Of a DNA stretch of 64,000 nucleotides, positions 26,417 through 35,881 are shown one piece after another. The position numbers were made by a program, and so were the translations under genes. This DNA is from an uncultured bacterium. Lineage in GTDB: Bacteria > Vulcanimicrobiota > Xenobia > Xenobiales > Xenobiaceae. The number at the start of each line of letters is the position of its first letter. Position 1 is the first letter of the stretch. The notes beneath the pieces are model-generated. The model had not been told where the DNA came from, ran no database searches, and saw nothing but the letters and a program-made list of their open reading frames with translations. The DNA is taken from positions 1-64,000 of the forward strand of contig CAKTUZ010000002.1 of the NCBI GenBank assembly GCA_934621605.1, read 5' to 3'.

Positions 26417-27982
26417 TTAACGCTTAAGCAACTTAGCTGCCTGCGTAGCATAAGCAGAGTCTCGGCTTTCACTTACTCTGATTAGCAATCTAGTACCACG
26501 TTCTTTCTGTTTTTTGTTATCTTGCTTAATCAGTAAACTACCCAAACGATAGGCGGCGTGATCATTATAACTGACAGCTAAGGAGCGTTCGTAACAACTT
26601 ACTGCCTGTCCACTATTGGCAGATGTACCCTTGCCGTAGAGGTAACGATCGCCTAAAGAGGCAAAACGTTTAGCGCTCTCTTTAGAAGAATAATCTAAGG
26701 GATAAATATAATTTAGGGGATCGGCTAAATACTTAAAAGCTTTTTCCTGGTCTGGTTCAATTGACCAACGACCAGCAGCGACTTCCCCACTGTTATAAAT
26801 ATCACTCAATTCCAAGCAAGCTAAACCGTCTCCCAAATCGGCCGATTTTTGCAGCAATTCCAGATAGTGTTCGACTCTAACTTCTTCCGCTTTAACATTT
26901 TGGGGATCGGCTAAAATCAGATAGTGAGCTTGCAAACGGTAAACAGGACGATAATTTAAGCCCTTGAGTTTTTCCAACAATTTACTCCAAAATTGTTGAT
27001 CAACTTTCTGCGGGTGAGCCTCAGCATAATTAGCTAAAGCAATAATTGATTGCAAGTCTCCCTTAACAGCAATATATCTATAAACAATCGAAGCTTGATC
27101 ATGATCGCCGCGTCTTTCCAAAAGCTGAGCCAAAGCTGTGCGAGCAGGTAAATATTCTAAATCTATAGCCTCAGAAGCTAAATTATACGCCCGATAACGA
27201 TCATTTACATCATGACTAACTTTAGTATAACGAGCATATAAAGCTTCACAGAGACTGAAATACTGAGCGGCACTGACACTGTGAACAATCGCTTCCAGAT
27301 CGACTTCACGCTCCAACTTAGTAATCACTTTGTCAAGATATTGAGGACAAGTTTCCAGAGCTAAACGCAATTCCGGAGCAAAAAACTTTTGTTCTGAATC
27401 AAGCCACGTTTGTAAAGCTAAAGCACAATATTTTTTTCTTTGCTCAATATTGGCATAAGGAGAACGCTCCGGAGTATGCAAACGAGCCAAACCGCACCAG
27501 CCTAAGTAATAACCGTCATCGGCAGCTTTAGTATAATAATTTTTGGCCATAGCAAAATTAGGTACAGTACCTATACCATAGTCGTAGCAAACACCCAAAC
27601 CGTAGAGAGCGTAACCATCTTGATGAGAAACACCTTCTTTATAAAGTTCAAAAGCTTTTTGCCCATCAAAAGCCACTCCCCAGCCATGCAAATAAAGTTT
27701 AGCCAACTGGGCATAAGCTGGATAATAATCATCAGCAATGGCCTTTTCTAAAAGCTTAGCCGCCTCCTTATAATTGGTATAAACCTTATCACCGTTGATA
27801 TAGGTGAGAGCCAAGTTATAGACAGCCTCGGAATCACCTTCACGAGCCATTTGGATAAGTTTAGTTTCAAAAGTCGTGTCAGGAATTTGTGCTTGAGCCG
27901 GAATGCAACAAAAAGAAGCCCAACCACTCAAAGAAACGCCCAACACCAAAGCAGTAAAATAATGATAGAACTTCCTGTGCAT
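26417..27982 (-). CDS. exported Sel1-like repeat protein
   Basis: The start ATG 27982 has GGAGG just upstream, giving 521 residues; a longer frame begins at 28012. The N-terminus is a Sec signal (YFTALVLGVSLSGWASFCCIPAQAQ) with cleavage likely after AQA. The body is made of Sel1-like repeats of about 36 residues (DSEAVYNLALTYINGD, YPAYAQLAKLYLHGWG, GYALYGLGVCYDYGIG, DGYYLGWCGLARLH and others towards the C-terminus). Such solenoids mediate protein binding in the periplasm. There is no catalytic domain. It lies downstream of leuS by about 150 bp in the opposite sense to the Bax inhibitor gene. Confidence 0.82.
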   Translation of the reverse strand: MHRKFYHYFTALVLGVSLSGWASFCCIPAQAQIPDTTFETKLIQMAREGDSEAVYNLALTYINGDKVYTNYKEAAKLLEKAIADDYYPAYAQLAKLYLHGWGVAFDGQKAFELYKEGVSHQDGYALYGLGVCYDYGIGTVPNFAMAKNYYTKAADDGYYLGWCGLARLHTPERSPYANIEQRKKYCALALQTWLDSEQKFFAPELRLALETCPQYLDKVITKLEREVDLEAIVHSVSAAQYFSLCEALYARYTKVSHDVNDRYRAYNLASEAIDLEYLPARTALAQLLERRGDHDQASIVYRYIAVKGDLQSIIALANYAEAHPQKVDQQFWSKLLEKLKGLNYRPVYRLQAHYLILADPQNVKAEEVRVEHYLELLQKSADLGDGLACLELSDIYNSGEVAAGRWSIEPDQEKAFKYLADPLNYIYPLDYSSKESAKRFASLGDRYLYGKGTSANSGQAVSCYERSLAVSYNDHAAYRLGSLLIKQDNKKQKERGTRLLIRVSESRDSAYATQAAKLLKR

Positions 27983-28127
27983 AGCTAACTCCTCCACCAA
28001 TAATAAGATCAAGCGGCCTTCGGCCTAAATAACTGCCGCCAAGCTGTTATTTACTTAAAAGAACAACGGCCGAAAATTCAACCGAACCTTCGACCGTCAT
28101 TTTTATAAACTAAGCGTTAAAGCCTTT

Positions 28128-30644
28128 TTAACCAACAACAAAGTTCATAAGCTTATTAGGTACATAGATAACTTTGCGAATAGTTTTATCGGCGATACTA
28201 GAAGCTACTTTAACACTGGCTTTGGCATTCTCTTCTAACTCTTCCTTGGATAAATCCTTGGAAACACGAATCATATCGCGCATCTTACCATTAACCTGAA
28301 TGACCAAATTAAAGTCATTCTCTACCAAATGTTCTTCATCATGCTCAGGCCAAGCGGGACGACTTTCAAAAATACCCTTTTCATGACCCAAGAAAGCCCA
28401 AAGCTCTTCGGCAGCATGAGGAGCTACCGGAGACATCACAATGATATACTGTTCTAAAGTTTCCTGAGCAATCGACCCTTTTGCTCCACGAGTAATAAGG
28501 AAGTTGCTCCACTCCATCAAAGCGGCAACCACGGTATTGAGATGTAAGCGAGAGAGATCTTCATTAATCTTTTTAATGAAGCGGTGAGTAGCCTTCAAAA
28601 TTTCCGGATCGGTCTCTTTACCAGGAGTAATCTTACATTCGGTAATGAGAGTCCAAATACGACGAATCCAACGGTAAACGCCTTCAATGCCGGAATCATT
28701 CCATTCGGCATCTAATTCAGGCGGCCCAATAAAGAGCAAATAAGCACGCAAAGCATCAGTACCGTACTTTTTAACCAAATCATCAGGATTGACAACGTTA
28801 CCCTTAGATTTGCTCATTTTCTCCAAGCGGCCGGAGTGACCGACTTTGGTAATCATACCTTGGTTAAATAAGCGAGTAAAGGGTTCTGTAAAGCCCACTA
28901 AACCTAAATCATAAAAGATCTTGGTGTAGAAGCGTGAGTAGAGTAAATGCAAGACAGCATGCTCAATACCGCCTACATAAAGATCGACGGGATTCCAAAA
29001 ATCGACATCTTCACGACGCCAAGCAGCGTCTTGGCAGTCGGAAGACGGATAACGCAAGAAGTACCAAGAAGAGCAAATCCACTGAGAGATGGTATCAGTA
29101 TCACGCTTAGCTGGACCGCCGCACTTAGGGCAAGTGGTGTGGACAAATTCAGGCAGAGAAGCTAAAGGAGAAGCGCCAGTGCCGGAAGGCTGGTACTTTT
29201 CCACGTGAGGCAACAAGACTGGCAGCTGATCTTCGGGAACAGGCACAATACCACACTTGTCACAATAAACCATAGGAATGGGAGCGCCCCAGTAACGCTG
29301 TCTGGAAACTAACCAGTCACGCAGACGATAATTCACTACAGCCTTACCGATATTGAGCTTTTCTAACTTTTCGACCACAGCTTTGCGACCGACGTTAGAC
29401 TCCATACCGGAAAATTCTTCGGAATTGATCATATAGCCCAATTCGCAATAAGGCTTCTCATAAGGATCAGCTCCGAATTTAGTTTGCCAGGCAGAGCTAA
29501 CGGCGGCAGAATCGCTAAAATCGATACCATCAGCTTTTAAAGCTTCGGCCTGAGCGGCGGTCATAACCACTTGCTTAATGGGTAATTCGAAAGCCCTGGC
29601 AAAGTCCCAGTCACGCTCGTCGTGAGCCGGAACAGCCATAATGGCGCCGGTTCCGTAACCCATAAGTACATAGTCGGCGATCCAAATAGGAATTTTAGCG
29701 CCGTTGACCGGGTTGATAGCATAAGCGCCGGTAAATTCGCCGGTCTTCTCCTTCTGCTCCTGACGCTCCACTTCAGTGCGGGAACAGGTGCGAGTAATAT
29801 AAGCTTCTACCCTTTCAGCACGATCGGGAGTGGTAATATGACGCACCAATTCATGCTCAGGAGCCAATACCATATAAGAAACACCATAAATGGTATCGGG
29901 ACGAGTGGTGAAAACGGTCAAGCTTTCATTTTCATGACCATCGATAGCAAAACGAGCTTCGGCACCTTCGCTGCGGCCGATCCAGTCAATTTGCATTTTC
30001 TTAACCTTCTCGGGCCAGTCAAGATCCTTAAGATCGTCAATTAAGCGCTGAGCATATTTACTAATGGCAAAGAACCATTGAGGTAACCCCTTTTTAGTTA
30101 CTAAGGTGCCGCAGCGCTCGCAGCGTCCCTCTTTTACTTCTTCATCGGCCAAACCGGTGGCACAGGAAGGACACCAGTTAATAGGGGCTTCTTTTTTATA
30201 AGCCAAACCAGCTTCATAAGCTTTTAAGAAGGTCCATTGAGTCCATTTATAATATTCCGGCAAAGAAGAGTTGACTTCGCGATCCCAGTCATACATAGAG
30301 CCCATATCTTTGAGCTGGCGACGCATATTGGCAGTAGCGGCCTTAGTTTGAGCTACCGGGTGGACGCCGCGTTTAATAGCGGCATTTTCAGCAGGCAGTC
30401 CGAAAGCGTCCCAACCCATGGGATGGAGCACCTGACGGCCGTGCAAAGTCATATAACGGCTCATTACATCAGAAAGCACATAACCGCGCCAGTGGCCTAC
30501 ATGAAGTCCCTCACCGGAAGGATAAGGAAACATATCAAGGCAGTAATATTTGGGACGGCTGTCACTCTTAACAGCGTGATGTAGTTTTTTAGCTTCCCAA
30601 ATATCGCGCCATTTTTGTTCAAAACTAGCCGGATCGTATTGCAT
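28128..30644 (-). CDS. leuS: leucyl-tRNA synthetase
   Basis: An 838-residue class I synthetase that charges tRNA-Leu. The HIGH motif is HVGH at residues 48-51 and the KMSKS loop (KMSKSKGNVVNPDD) is near residue 608. The CP1 editing domain (FTTRPDTIYGVSYMVLAPEH, GTGAIMAVPAHDERD) is complete, so it should hydrolyse mischarged tRNA. A zinc-binding CXXC pair is visible (WCPSCATGLADEE and CERCG). The length matches bacterial LeuS. AAGGAG precedes the ATG. The leader upstream forms nested inverted repeats with U tracts. Confidence 0.97.
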   Translation of the reverse strand: MQYDPASFEQKWRDIWEAKKLHHAVKSDSRPKYYCLDMFPYPSGEGLHVGHWRGYVLSDVMSRYMTLHGRQVLHPMGWDAFGLPAENAAIKRGVHPVAQTKAATANMRRQLKDMGSMYDWDREVNSSLPEYYKWTQWTFLKAYEAGLAYKKEAPINWCPSCATGLADEEVKEGRCERCGTLVTKKGLPQWFFAISKYAQRLIDDLKDLDWPEKVKKMQIDWIGRSEGAEARFAIDGHENESLTVFTTRPDTIYGVSYMVLAPEHELVRHITTPDRAERVEAYITRTCSRTEVERQEQKEKTGEFTGAYAINPVNGAKIPIWIADYVLMGYGTGAIMAVPAHDERDWDFARAFELPIKQVVMTAAQAEALKADGIDFSDSAAVSSAWQTKFGADPYEKPYCELGYMINSEEFSGMESNVGRKAVVEKLEKLNIGKAVVNYRLRDWLVSRQRYWGAPIPMVYCDKCGIVPVPEDQLPVLLPHVEKYQPSGTGASPLASLPEFVHTTCPKCGGPAKRDTDTISQWICSSWYFLRYPSSDCQDAAWRREDVDFWNPVDLYVGGIEHAVLHLLYSRFYTKIFYDLGLVGFTEPFTRLFNQGMITKVGHSGRLEKMSKSKGNVVNPDDLVKKYGTDALRAYLLFIGPPELDAEWNDSGIEGVYRWIRRIWTLITECKITPGKETDPEILKATHRFIKKINEDLSRLHLNTVVAALMEWSNFLITRGAKGSIAQETLEQYIIVMSPVAPHAAEELWAFLGHEKGIFESRPAWPEHDEEHLVENDFNLVIQVNGKMRDMIRVSKDLSKEELEENAKASVKVASSIADKTIRKVIYVPNKLMNFVVG

Positions 30645-30659
30645 GGAAAATACTCCTTA

Positions 30660-30765
30660 AATTAAGAAAAAATCTCAGGCTCTGCTGTCCATAAAAAATC
30701 GGCGAAAGGCTTTCGCGTCGGTACTGACTCCTCCTTTTTTAGGAATTGACAGAGCCTAAGCAAAA
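30660..30765 (-). promoter_or_regulatory. structured leader upstream of leuS (terminator or attenuator)
   Basis: Minus strand, between the YVTN gene and leuS. An outer inverted repeat (AGGCTCTG at 30757-30750, CAGAGCCT at 30684-30677) can close a stem of about 10 bp followed by a T-rich run (30672-30666). Nested inside is a small stem GCGAA/TTCGC (30716-30702) followed by TTTTTT (30698-30693). Two alternative hairpin-plus-U-tract structures suggest attenuation of leuS, or simply the terminator of the upstream gene. The T-box core sequence is not seen. Confidence 0.45.
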
Positions 30766-30776
30766 CAGCTATCAAG

Positions 30777-31760
30777 TTAATAAACCCAAACGATACCGCG
30801 TGGGCCTTGACCAATAGCCAAACGGCCCAATTGTTTGCCAGTACCCATATCGATTACAGACAGATCGTTAGTGTTAAAATTAGTGACATAACACATAGAG
30901 CCATCAGGAGCGAAACACAAGTCACGCGGCCCTACTCCGACAGCAGTGCGAAAACGCAAGCTGGGGCGATCTAAAGGAAAGATCGAAACATCGTTAGAGA
31001 TAGAATTGATCACAACCACTTGATCTTTGGGAGATACGCCCACAATACTGGCACCAGAGCCTACGGGAACTTTACTCAAAAGGCGCATATCGGTAGTTTT
31101 ATAAATACCGACCTTACTTTCCGAAGGCAAAGCCACAATTAGGCGGCCATTATCTTTGGATAAGTCTAAGCCGCCGACGGTAGGGCCTACACTCATTTGT
31201 TTAAATATTGACCAGTTAAAAAGATCGACTACAGTTAAAAGACCAGTACTCTCATGCGAGATAAACATTTTGGCGCCATTTTTGGAAATACGCATCAAAC
31301 TGGGAGCTAATCCGTTTAAGGGCAATACACGCACTACCTGAAAAGAAGGCACGTGCAGTTCAATCAGAGAACAAGTGGAAGACTCTAGGACGTATAGTCT
31401 AGCTCCATCGGTAGAAAAACATACATCGACAGGAACTTTCATTTCTTCATCAGTATAATTGTTGCCAAAGCGCATATTGCCGCTTTCAATAACAGAAATG
31501 CAACCGGTTTTGGGCTGAGCTACAGCTATATAGCGATTATCTGGCGAAACAGACATACGTTCCGGATTTTGCCCCACAGAGAAAGTGCCTTTGACGCGCA
31601 CAGTTCTAGCATCTACCACACTCATAGAGTCCCCCAAAAAGCAGGAAATCAGCAAACGCGGCGCGGTTAGCCCCTGAGCTTGAGAAGGCATAGGCTCTGT
31701 GCAGAAAAAAACCGCTACCATTAGGGGCAGCAAATATAAGAACAGCTTCAATTTATTCAT
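30777..31760 (-). CDS. exported YVTN-type beta-propeller protein
   Basis: A 327-residue protein with a Sec signal (LFLYLLPLMVAVFFCTEPMPSQAQG). The rest is a seven-bladed propeller of YVTN/NHL type, with repeats such as SVSPDNRYIAVAQPKTGCI, CFSTDGARLYVLESSTCSL, GVSPKDQVVVINSISNDVSI, CFAPDGSMCYVTNFNTNDLSVID. These are surface or periplasmic binding domains; no enzymatic residues are evident. It is divergent from the DUF4127 gene across 108 bp and upstream of leuS on the same strand. Ligand unknown. Confidence 0.83.
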   Translation of the reverse strand: MNKLKLFLYLLPLMVAVFFCTEPMPSQAQGLTAPRLLISCFLGDSMSVVDARTVRVKGTFSVGQNPERMSVSPDNRYIAVAQPKTGCISVIESGNMRFGNNYTDEEMKVPVDVCFSTDGARLYVLESSTCSLIELHVPSFQVVRVLPLNGLAPSLMRISKNGAKMFISHESTGLLTVVDLFNWSIFKQMSVGPTVGGLDLSKDNGRLIVALPSESKVGIYKTTDMRLLSKVPVGSGASIVGVSPKDQVVVINSISNDVSIFPLDRPSLRFRTAVGVGPRDLCFAPDGSMCYVTNFNTNDLSVIDMGTGKQLGRLAIGQGPRGIVWVY

Positions 31761-31868
31761 AAATAAAAATTATCCCTTCACGGCTGAAGTTGGCGTACAT
31801 ATTCTCGACTGAACCGAGCGGCCTTTTATAGCAAAGGGAGGCCAGCGCAGCTTAGAGAAACCGGATAT

Positions 31869-33608
31869 ATGTTTAAAAGACTGCTTTTTTATACTTGTTC
31901 CCTAACTCTCCTTTTAAGCGGGGCCGGTTTAGCCAAACCACAAGCTCCGGTACATCCTGCCAATGTGGGCGTTTTTCAAACTCAGAATCAAAAGACAACC
32001 GCGCCGACCACGCTTAAAGTTGACAATTTAGCAGCTCCTGCCATCACTGCGAAGCCAACTTTAAAAACTCAACTTTGGGAAGCGCTATATATTCCCTTAG
32101 ACGATCGTCCTTGCAATTGGCTCTTTCCTGGCCAAATTGCTCGCATAGGCGGCGGCAGTTTAATTGTGCCCGAGCGCTCGTGGTTAGGCAAAGCCTACAC
32201 GCCTGGGCAGCCGCAAAAGTTGAAAGCTTGGTTGCGCGACCAGCCTATATATTCTAACGCTATTATTTCAGCCGATATGCTGGCCTATGGCGGTTTGATA
32301 GCTTCGCGCACCGCTAAAATAAGCACAGCCGAAGCTTTGGAAAATTTGCAAATTTTGCCGGAATTGGCTAGAAAAGGCCAGCATTTGGAAGTATTAGCTA
32401 TTGTGCCGCGCCTTTCGTTGCGCACTTCCGACGGCCAAGCGCCCTACGAAACTAGTTTGCGCAATTGGGCTGCCCGTGGTGAGGCTAACCCGCCAGCCAA
32501 CGTGCCAGAAAAGTACTTCCGTGAATATTTGCAAGTACGAAACCGCAATTTAGAAGTTTTGTACAATTTGTTGCGTTTTACCGCTCAAGGTACTATCGAT
32601 CATTTGGTTATTGGCCAAGACGACGCCGCTTCTAAAGGTATTCATATTAGTGAATTAACTCAGCTTAAAGCTAAAATAAAAGAACTTGATATCGAAAACA
32701 AAGTCGATATTATGTGTGGCGCTGATGAGCTAGCTTCCAATATGACTGCGGGGTGGCTAGCTAAAGAAGCTAACTATACTCCGCATATTGAATTAGATTA
32801 TTCCGACCCAGATTATAAAGACAAAGTTCCGCCTATGGAGGCTTTCACTTTAGCTCAAACTGCTCGCCTTCACTTAGATTTAAGCGGTGCTACCGAAACT
32901 GAAGGCACAGGCACAGTTATCTTCGTAGAAACTCCCAGCGATAAGCCTTTTGCCGCTCCTACTTTAGAAGGCGACGACAAAACCAAAACGCAAGCCGAAA
33001 ATTTATTAGAGCGTATTAACAATAAATTTGTTGATCAAAGAAAAAGACCTTACGGTTTGGCCGATTTACATTTAGTCAACCGCGCTGAGCCTATTTTTGC
33101 TCAAACAATTATAGATAATGTGCCTATTTGGGAATTAGCTTGTTATTCAGCTTGGAATACGCCCTCAAATTCTTTGGGCACAGCCATAGCCCAAGCTTGT
33201 GCCGCCCAAATTGCCTTAGTTAAAGGCAAAAACTGGACAATATATCGTCGTTTGGAAAGTGAAAAAACCCAACAAGCTTTTACTGTCGCTCGCTTAATAG
33301 ACGATTATGCTTATCAAGCTGTCATTAGACAAAATTTAAGCAAAGAATACAAAAATATCAACATTAAGGCCGATCCGCTGCTCAATCAAGCTGGCCCAGC
33401 CGGTTTAGCTGCTCGCCAAGCTGCAATTCCTTGGGCACAACAATTGTGGGACGAAAAACTTTTAGGCCAAAGTTACTACTCTCCAACCGTAGGTCAAAAA
33501 GTTGTCTTCCGCAGTATGTTCTTAGAAATCGTCTTACCCTGGCCACGCCTTTTTGAAATAGAAGAGCGCTTAAATATAACTTTAGCTACCGAAGACGTAG
33601 TCTATTAG
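31869..33608 (+). CDS. exported DUF4127 family protein
   Basis: A 579-residue protein with a signal peptide (LLFYTCSLTLLLSGAGLAKPQA). After a low-complexity linker the DUF4127 domain starts with IYIPLDDRPCNWLFPGQIA, near residue 75, and contains SADMLAYGGLIASR, VPRLSLRTSDGQAPYE, LVIGQDDAASKGIH, GADELASNMTAGWLA and ACYSAWNTPSNSLGTAIAQ. The conserved Asp, His and Asn residues suggest an enzyme with a metal site, but no activity is established for the family. Typical members are about 500 residues. A clear terminator follows. The divergent gene encodes an exported propeller; a joint role is possible but not shown. Confidence 0.82.
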   Translation: MFKRLLFYTCSLTLLLSGAGLAKPQAPVHPANVGVFQTQNQKTTAPTTLKVDNLAAPAITAKPTLKTQLWEALYIPLDDRPCNWLFPGQIARIGGGSLIVPERSWLGKAYTPGQPQKLKAWLRDQPIYSNAIISADMLAYGGLIASRTAKISTAEALENLQILPELARKGQHLEVLAIVPRLSLRTSDGQAPYETSLRNWAARGEANPPANVPEKYFREYLQVRNRNLEVLYNLLRFTAQGTIDHLVIGQDDAASKGIHISELTQLKAKIKELDIENKVDIMCGADELASNMTAGWLAKEANYTPHIELDYSDPDYKDKVPPMEAFTLAQTARLHLDLSGATETEGTGTVIFVETPSDKPFAAPTLEGDDKTKTQAENLLERINNKFVDQRKRPYGLADLHLVNRAEPIFAQTIIDNVPIWELACYSAWNTPSNSLGTAIAQACAAQIALVKGKNWTIYRRLESEKTQQAFTVARLIDDYAYQAVIRQNLSKEYKNINIKADPLLNQAGPAGLAARQAAIPWAQQLWDEKLLGQSYYSPTVGQKVVFRSMFLEIVLPWPRLFEIEERLNITLATEDVVY

Positions 33609-33630
33609 GACACGTTTAGTCTAGCTTTTT

Positions 33631-33674
33631 AGCCTGCGCTTTATTAGAAGTACGATAAAGAGCAGGCTTTTTTA
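33631..33674 (+). terminator. intrinsic terminator of the DUF4127 gene
   Basis: AGCCTGC and GCTTTAT pair with ATAAAG and GCAGGCT around a 10-nt loop, followed by TTTTTTAG. It lies 22 bp after the stop codon. Confidence 0.9.
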
Positions 33675-33756
33675 GTCCATCTCCGTAGTATATTTATATA
33701 TATAGCGGCAAAAATATAAACTGACCGCGTTTTTACTATTTAGGGAGAATTTTTCT

Positions 33757-34119
33757 ATGACAGTTTTGCTTTTAACAAGTGCGACTTTAGGTACGGTGAA
33801 CCAATTAGCCAACGAGACAACGGAAAAAGGTCTGGAATTTGGCAAAACTATGATGGCTAAATTTTTGCACAATTTGGAAAATAAAGCTAAAGATATAGAT
33901 ACTATTATTTGTTACACCGAAGGCGTATTTAATGCTGTGCGCGGCAGCGATGCAGCTTTATCCCTTTCTTTTATGCAAGATTCAGGCGTAAAAATTCTGC
34001 TCTGCTCTACTTGTTTAGAGCACTATCATTTAGAAGCTGAACAAGTAGTAGGCACAGTTTCTGATATGGCTACCATTGCTGCCACGCTTATCCAAGCTGA
34101 CAAAGTGATTAAGCCCTAA
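33757..34119 (+). CDS. YedF-like DsrE-fold protein (selenium/sulfur metabolism)
   Basis: A 120-residue DsrE/YchN-fold protein. The layout matches the C-terminal domain of the selenium-metabolism protein YedF: an N-terminal strand (VLLLTSATLG), EFGKTMMAKFLHNLE, a middle ICYTEGVFNAVRGSD, the GVKILLCSTCLEHYHL segment whose Cys residues sit where YedF has SCGTCL, and the end VGTVSDMATIAATLIQADKVI. The TusA-like N-terminal domain of full-length YedF is absent. YedF genes tend to co-occur with selD, which lies about 5 kb away on the opposite strand. A short ribosome site (GGGAGAA) precedes the ATG and a strong terminator follows, so it is monocistronic. Confidence 0.75.
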   Translation: MTVLLLTSATLGTVNQLANETTEKGLEFGKTMMAKFLHNLENKAKDIDTIICYTEGVFNAVRGSDAALSLSFMQDSGVKILLCSTCLEHYHLEAEQVVGTVSDMATIAATLIQADKVIKP

Positions 34120-34155
34120 CCAGCAGTTTTAAACTGCGCTATAGCTCAAGACAAG

Positions 34156-34212
34156 AATAGCCAAGCTTTGGGGCTGATATGTAGCAGCCAAAGCTTGGCT
34201 ATTTATTTTATT
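34156..34212 (+). terminator. intrinsic terminator of the YedF-like gene
   Basis: AATAGCCAAGCTTTGG pairs with CCAAAGCTTGGCTATT around a loop of about 14 nt, followed by TATTTTATTT. The stem is long and near perfect and may also serve the converging dnaB transcript. Confidence 0.88.
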
Positions 34213-34257
34213 TGGGCAAATAATACAAACGGCACTCGCGTACTATGTTGGCTAATA

Positions 34258-35796
34258 TTAAATGGGAACGTCTCCAGGATACAAATCTAAGCCAGAATCA
34301 GTTTCATTTTGGCCATTATTGCTAATATGGCCTTGATTTGAGGAAGCACGATTAGGTACGGATATAGTAAAGCCATTATTGGGGCCAAAAGATACTGTTT
34401 GCTTACCGCCGTTATTAGACGAAGTGTAAGTTTCCGAGGAGACATTTTCGTCTTTATTATAGAAACCGCCGTATTGCTTGAGGAATTTCAACTTCAAATT
34501 GCCAATAGGGCCGTTGCGATGCTTAGCTACAATAATTTCGGCAATATTTAATTCTGTACTTTGTTTATTGTAATATTCGTCGCGATACAAAAATGCTACC
34601 AAGTCAGCGTCTTGCTCAATAGCGCCAGATTCGCGCAAGTCGGAAAGTAAAGGCCTTTTATCCTGACGACTTTCTACATTACGACTCAGCTGAGACAAAG
34701 CCACAATAGGTACATCCAGTTCCTTGGACAAACCTTTAAGTTGACGAGAAATTTCGGAAATTTCAAAGATCCTCTCCGAACTGCCCCTATTAGTGCTATT
34801 GCCTCTAATAAGCTGTAAATAGTCGATAATAACTAAATCTACCCCGTTGCGCTTTTTCATACGACGCAATTTAGCTTTCATGTCTAAAATGGTAACGCTA
34901 CCACTATCATCTATAAAAATAGGCGCCTTACTGAGCTGATCAACTGCTTGAGCCAATGCCCCCCAATCGTTTCCGCTGAGTTTACCGCTACGCAAACTTT
35001 GAGCATTAACTTTAGCTACCGAGCACATCATGCGCTGGCAAAGATCTTCGCGAGGCATTTCCAAAGAAAAGATAGCTACTTTGCCTGGCTTTTCAGCCAA
35101 AGCTACATTGATGGCTATAGAAAGAGCAAAGGCTGTTTTACCCATACTGGGACGAGCTCCAATCACAATAAGATTAGCCGGGTGCAATCCATTGGTAAGT
35201 TCGTCTAATTCGGTAAATCCTGTCGCTACTCCGGAAACGGTCTTGCCTTCTTCAAACCTTCGGTAAGCTTCGTCAAAGGTGTTTTTTAAAGCATCAGCGA
35301 TAGGCTCAAGCTCGCCGCGAGAACGCGAATTGCCTACGCCGAAAATAACTTCCTCAGCTTGATCGACACGCTGAGGCAACTCAACTTCCTGATCGACAGC
35401 CAAGCGACTAATCGCTTGACCAGCTCGCAAAAGACGTCTGGAAAGAGCGTCATCAGCCACTATCTTGGCATAAGCGGTGACATGAGCCGAACTTCTTACA
35501 GCATCGATAATATCATTTAAGCGAGCTACGCCGCCGCAGTGCTCCAATTTGCCATGTTCGCGCAAGTAGTTACAAACAGTAAGAAGATCGATTATGCCGG
35601 TATTTTCGGCTAAATAGACCATCGCAGCGTAAATTTCTTGGTACGCCTTCTGATAAAAATCTTCCGGCCCGGTTAAAATTTCCGAAACTTTATCAAAAGC
35701 CTCGGGGTCGATTAAGCAGCTGCCCAAACAAGCCTGCTCAGCCTCTTCATTATGAGGTGGCAAAAGTAAGCTATTCTCCACAGAACCTAAGCTCAT
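34258..35796 (-). CDS. dnaB: replicative DNA helicase DnaB
   Basis: A 512-residue hexameric helicase that unwinds DNA at the replication fork. The N-terminal domain (PPHNEEAEQACLGSCLIDPEAF) binds primase and loader. The RecA-like core has Walker A GARPSMGKTAF near residue 213, Walker B LVIIDYLQLI and ALSQLSRNVE, with RESGAIEQDADLVAFLYRDE. The ATG at 35796 has GGGAAGGGA upstream; a longer frame to 35880 runs through a hairpin and has no ribosome site. The C-terminal 60 residues are Asn/Ser/Gly-rich and not conserved. It ends the rpsF-ssb-rpsR-rplI-dnaB block. Confidence 0.97.
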   Translation of the reverse strand: MSLGSVENSLLLPPHNEEAEQACLGSCLIDPEAFDKVSEILTGPEDFYQKAYQEIYAAMVYLAENTGIIDLLTVCNYLREHGKLEHCGGVARLNDIIDAVRSSAHVTAYAKIVADDALSRRLLRAGQAISRLAVDQEVELPQRVDQAEEVIFGVGNSRSRGELEPIADALKNTFDEAYRRFEEGKTVSGVATGFTELDELTNGLHPANLIVIGARPSMGKTAFALSIAINVALAEKPGKVAIFSLEMPREDLCQRMMCSVAKVNAQSLRSGKLSGNDWGALAQAVDQLSKAPIFIDDSGSVTILDMKAKLRRMKKRNGVDLVIIDYLQLIRGNSTNRGSSERIFEISEISRQLKGLSKELDVPIVALSQLSRNVESRQDKRPLLSDLRESGAIEQDADLVAFLYRDEYYNKQSTELNIAEIIVAKHRNGPIGNLKLKFLKQYGGFYNKDENVSSETYTSSNNGGKQTVSFGPNNGFTISVPNRASSNQGHISNNGQNETDSGLDLYPGDVPI

Positions 35797-35820
35797 AAAA
35801 AAATTCCCTTCCCTAAATGC

Positions 35821-35851
35821 AAAAGCCCGCTTCAGCTGCAGAAGCGGGCCC
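35821..35851 (-). terminator. hairpin between rplI and dnaB
   Basis: On the minus strand GCCCGCTTC pairs with GAAGCGGGC around a 6-nt loop and is followed by TTTT. It probably ends part of the rplI transcripts and lowers dnaB expression relative to the ribosomal protein. Confidence 0.7.
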
Positions 35852-35881
35852 TCAAAGCGAATGCTTTTACGTTGCGCCAAC

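Noticed and set aside
30645..30776. T-box riboswitch ahead of leuS
   Set aside because: The conserved T-box sequence is not present in the leader; only simple hairpins are seen.
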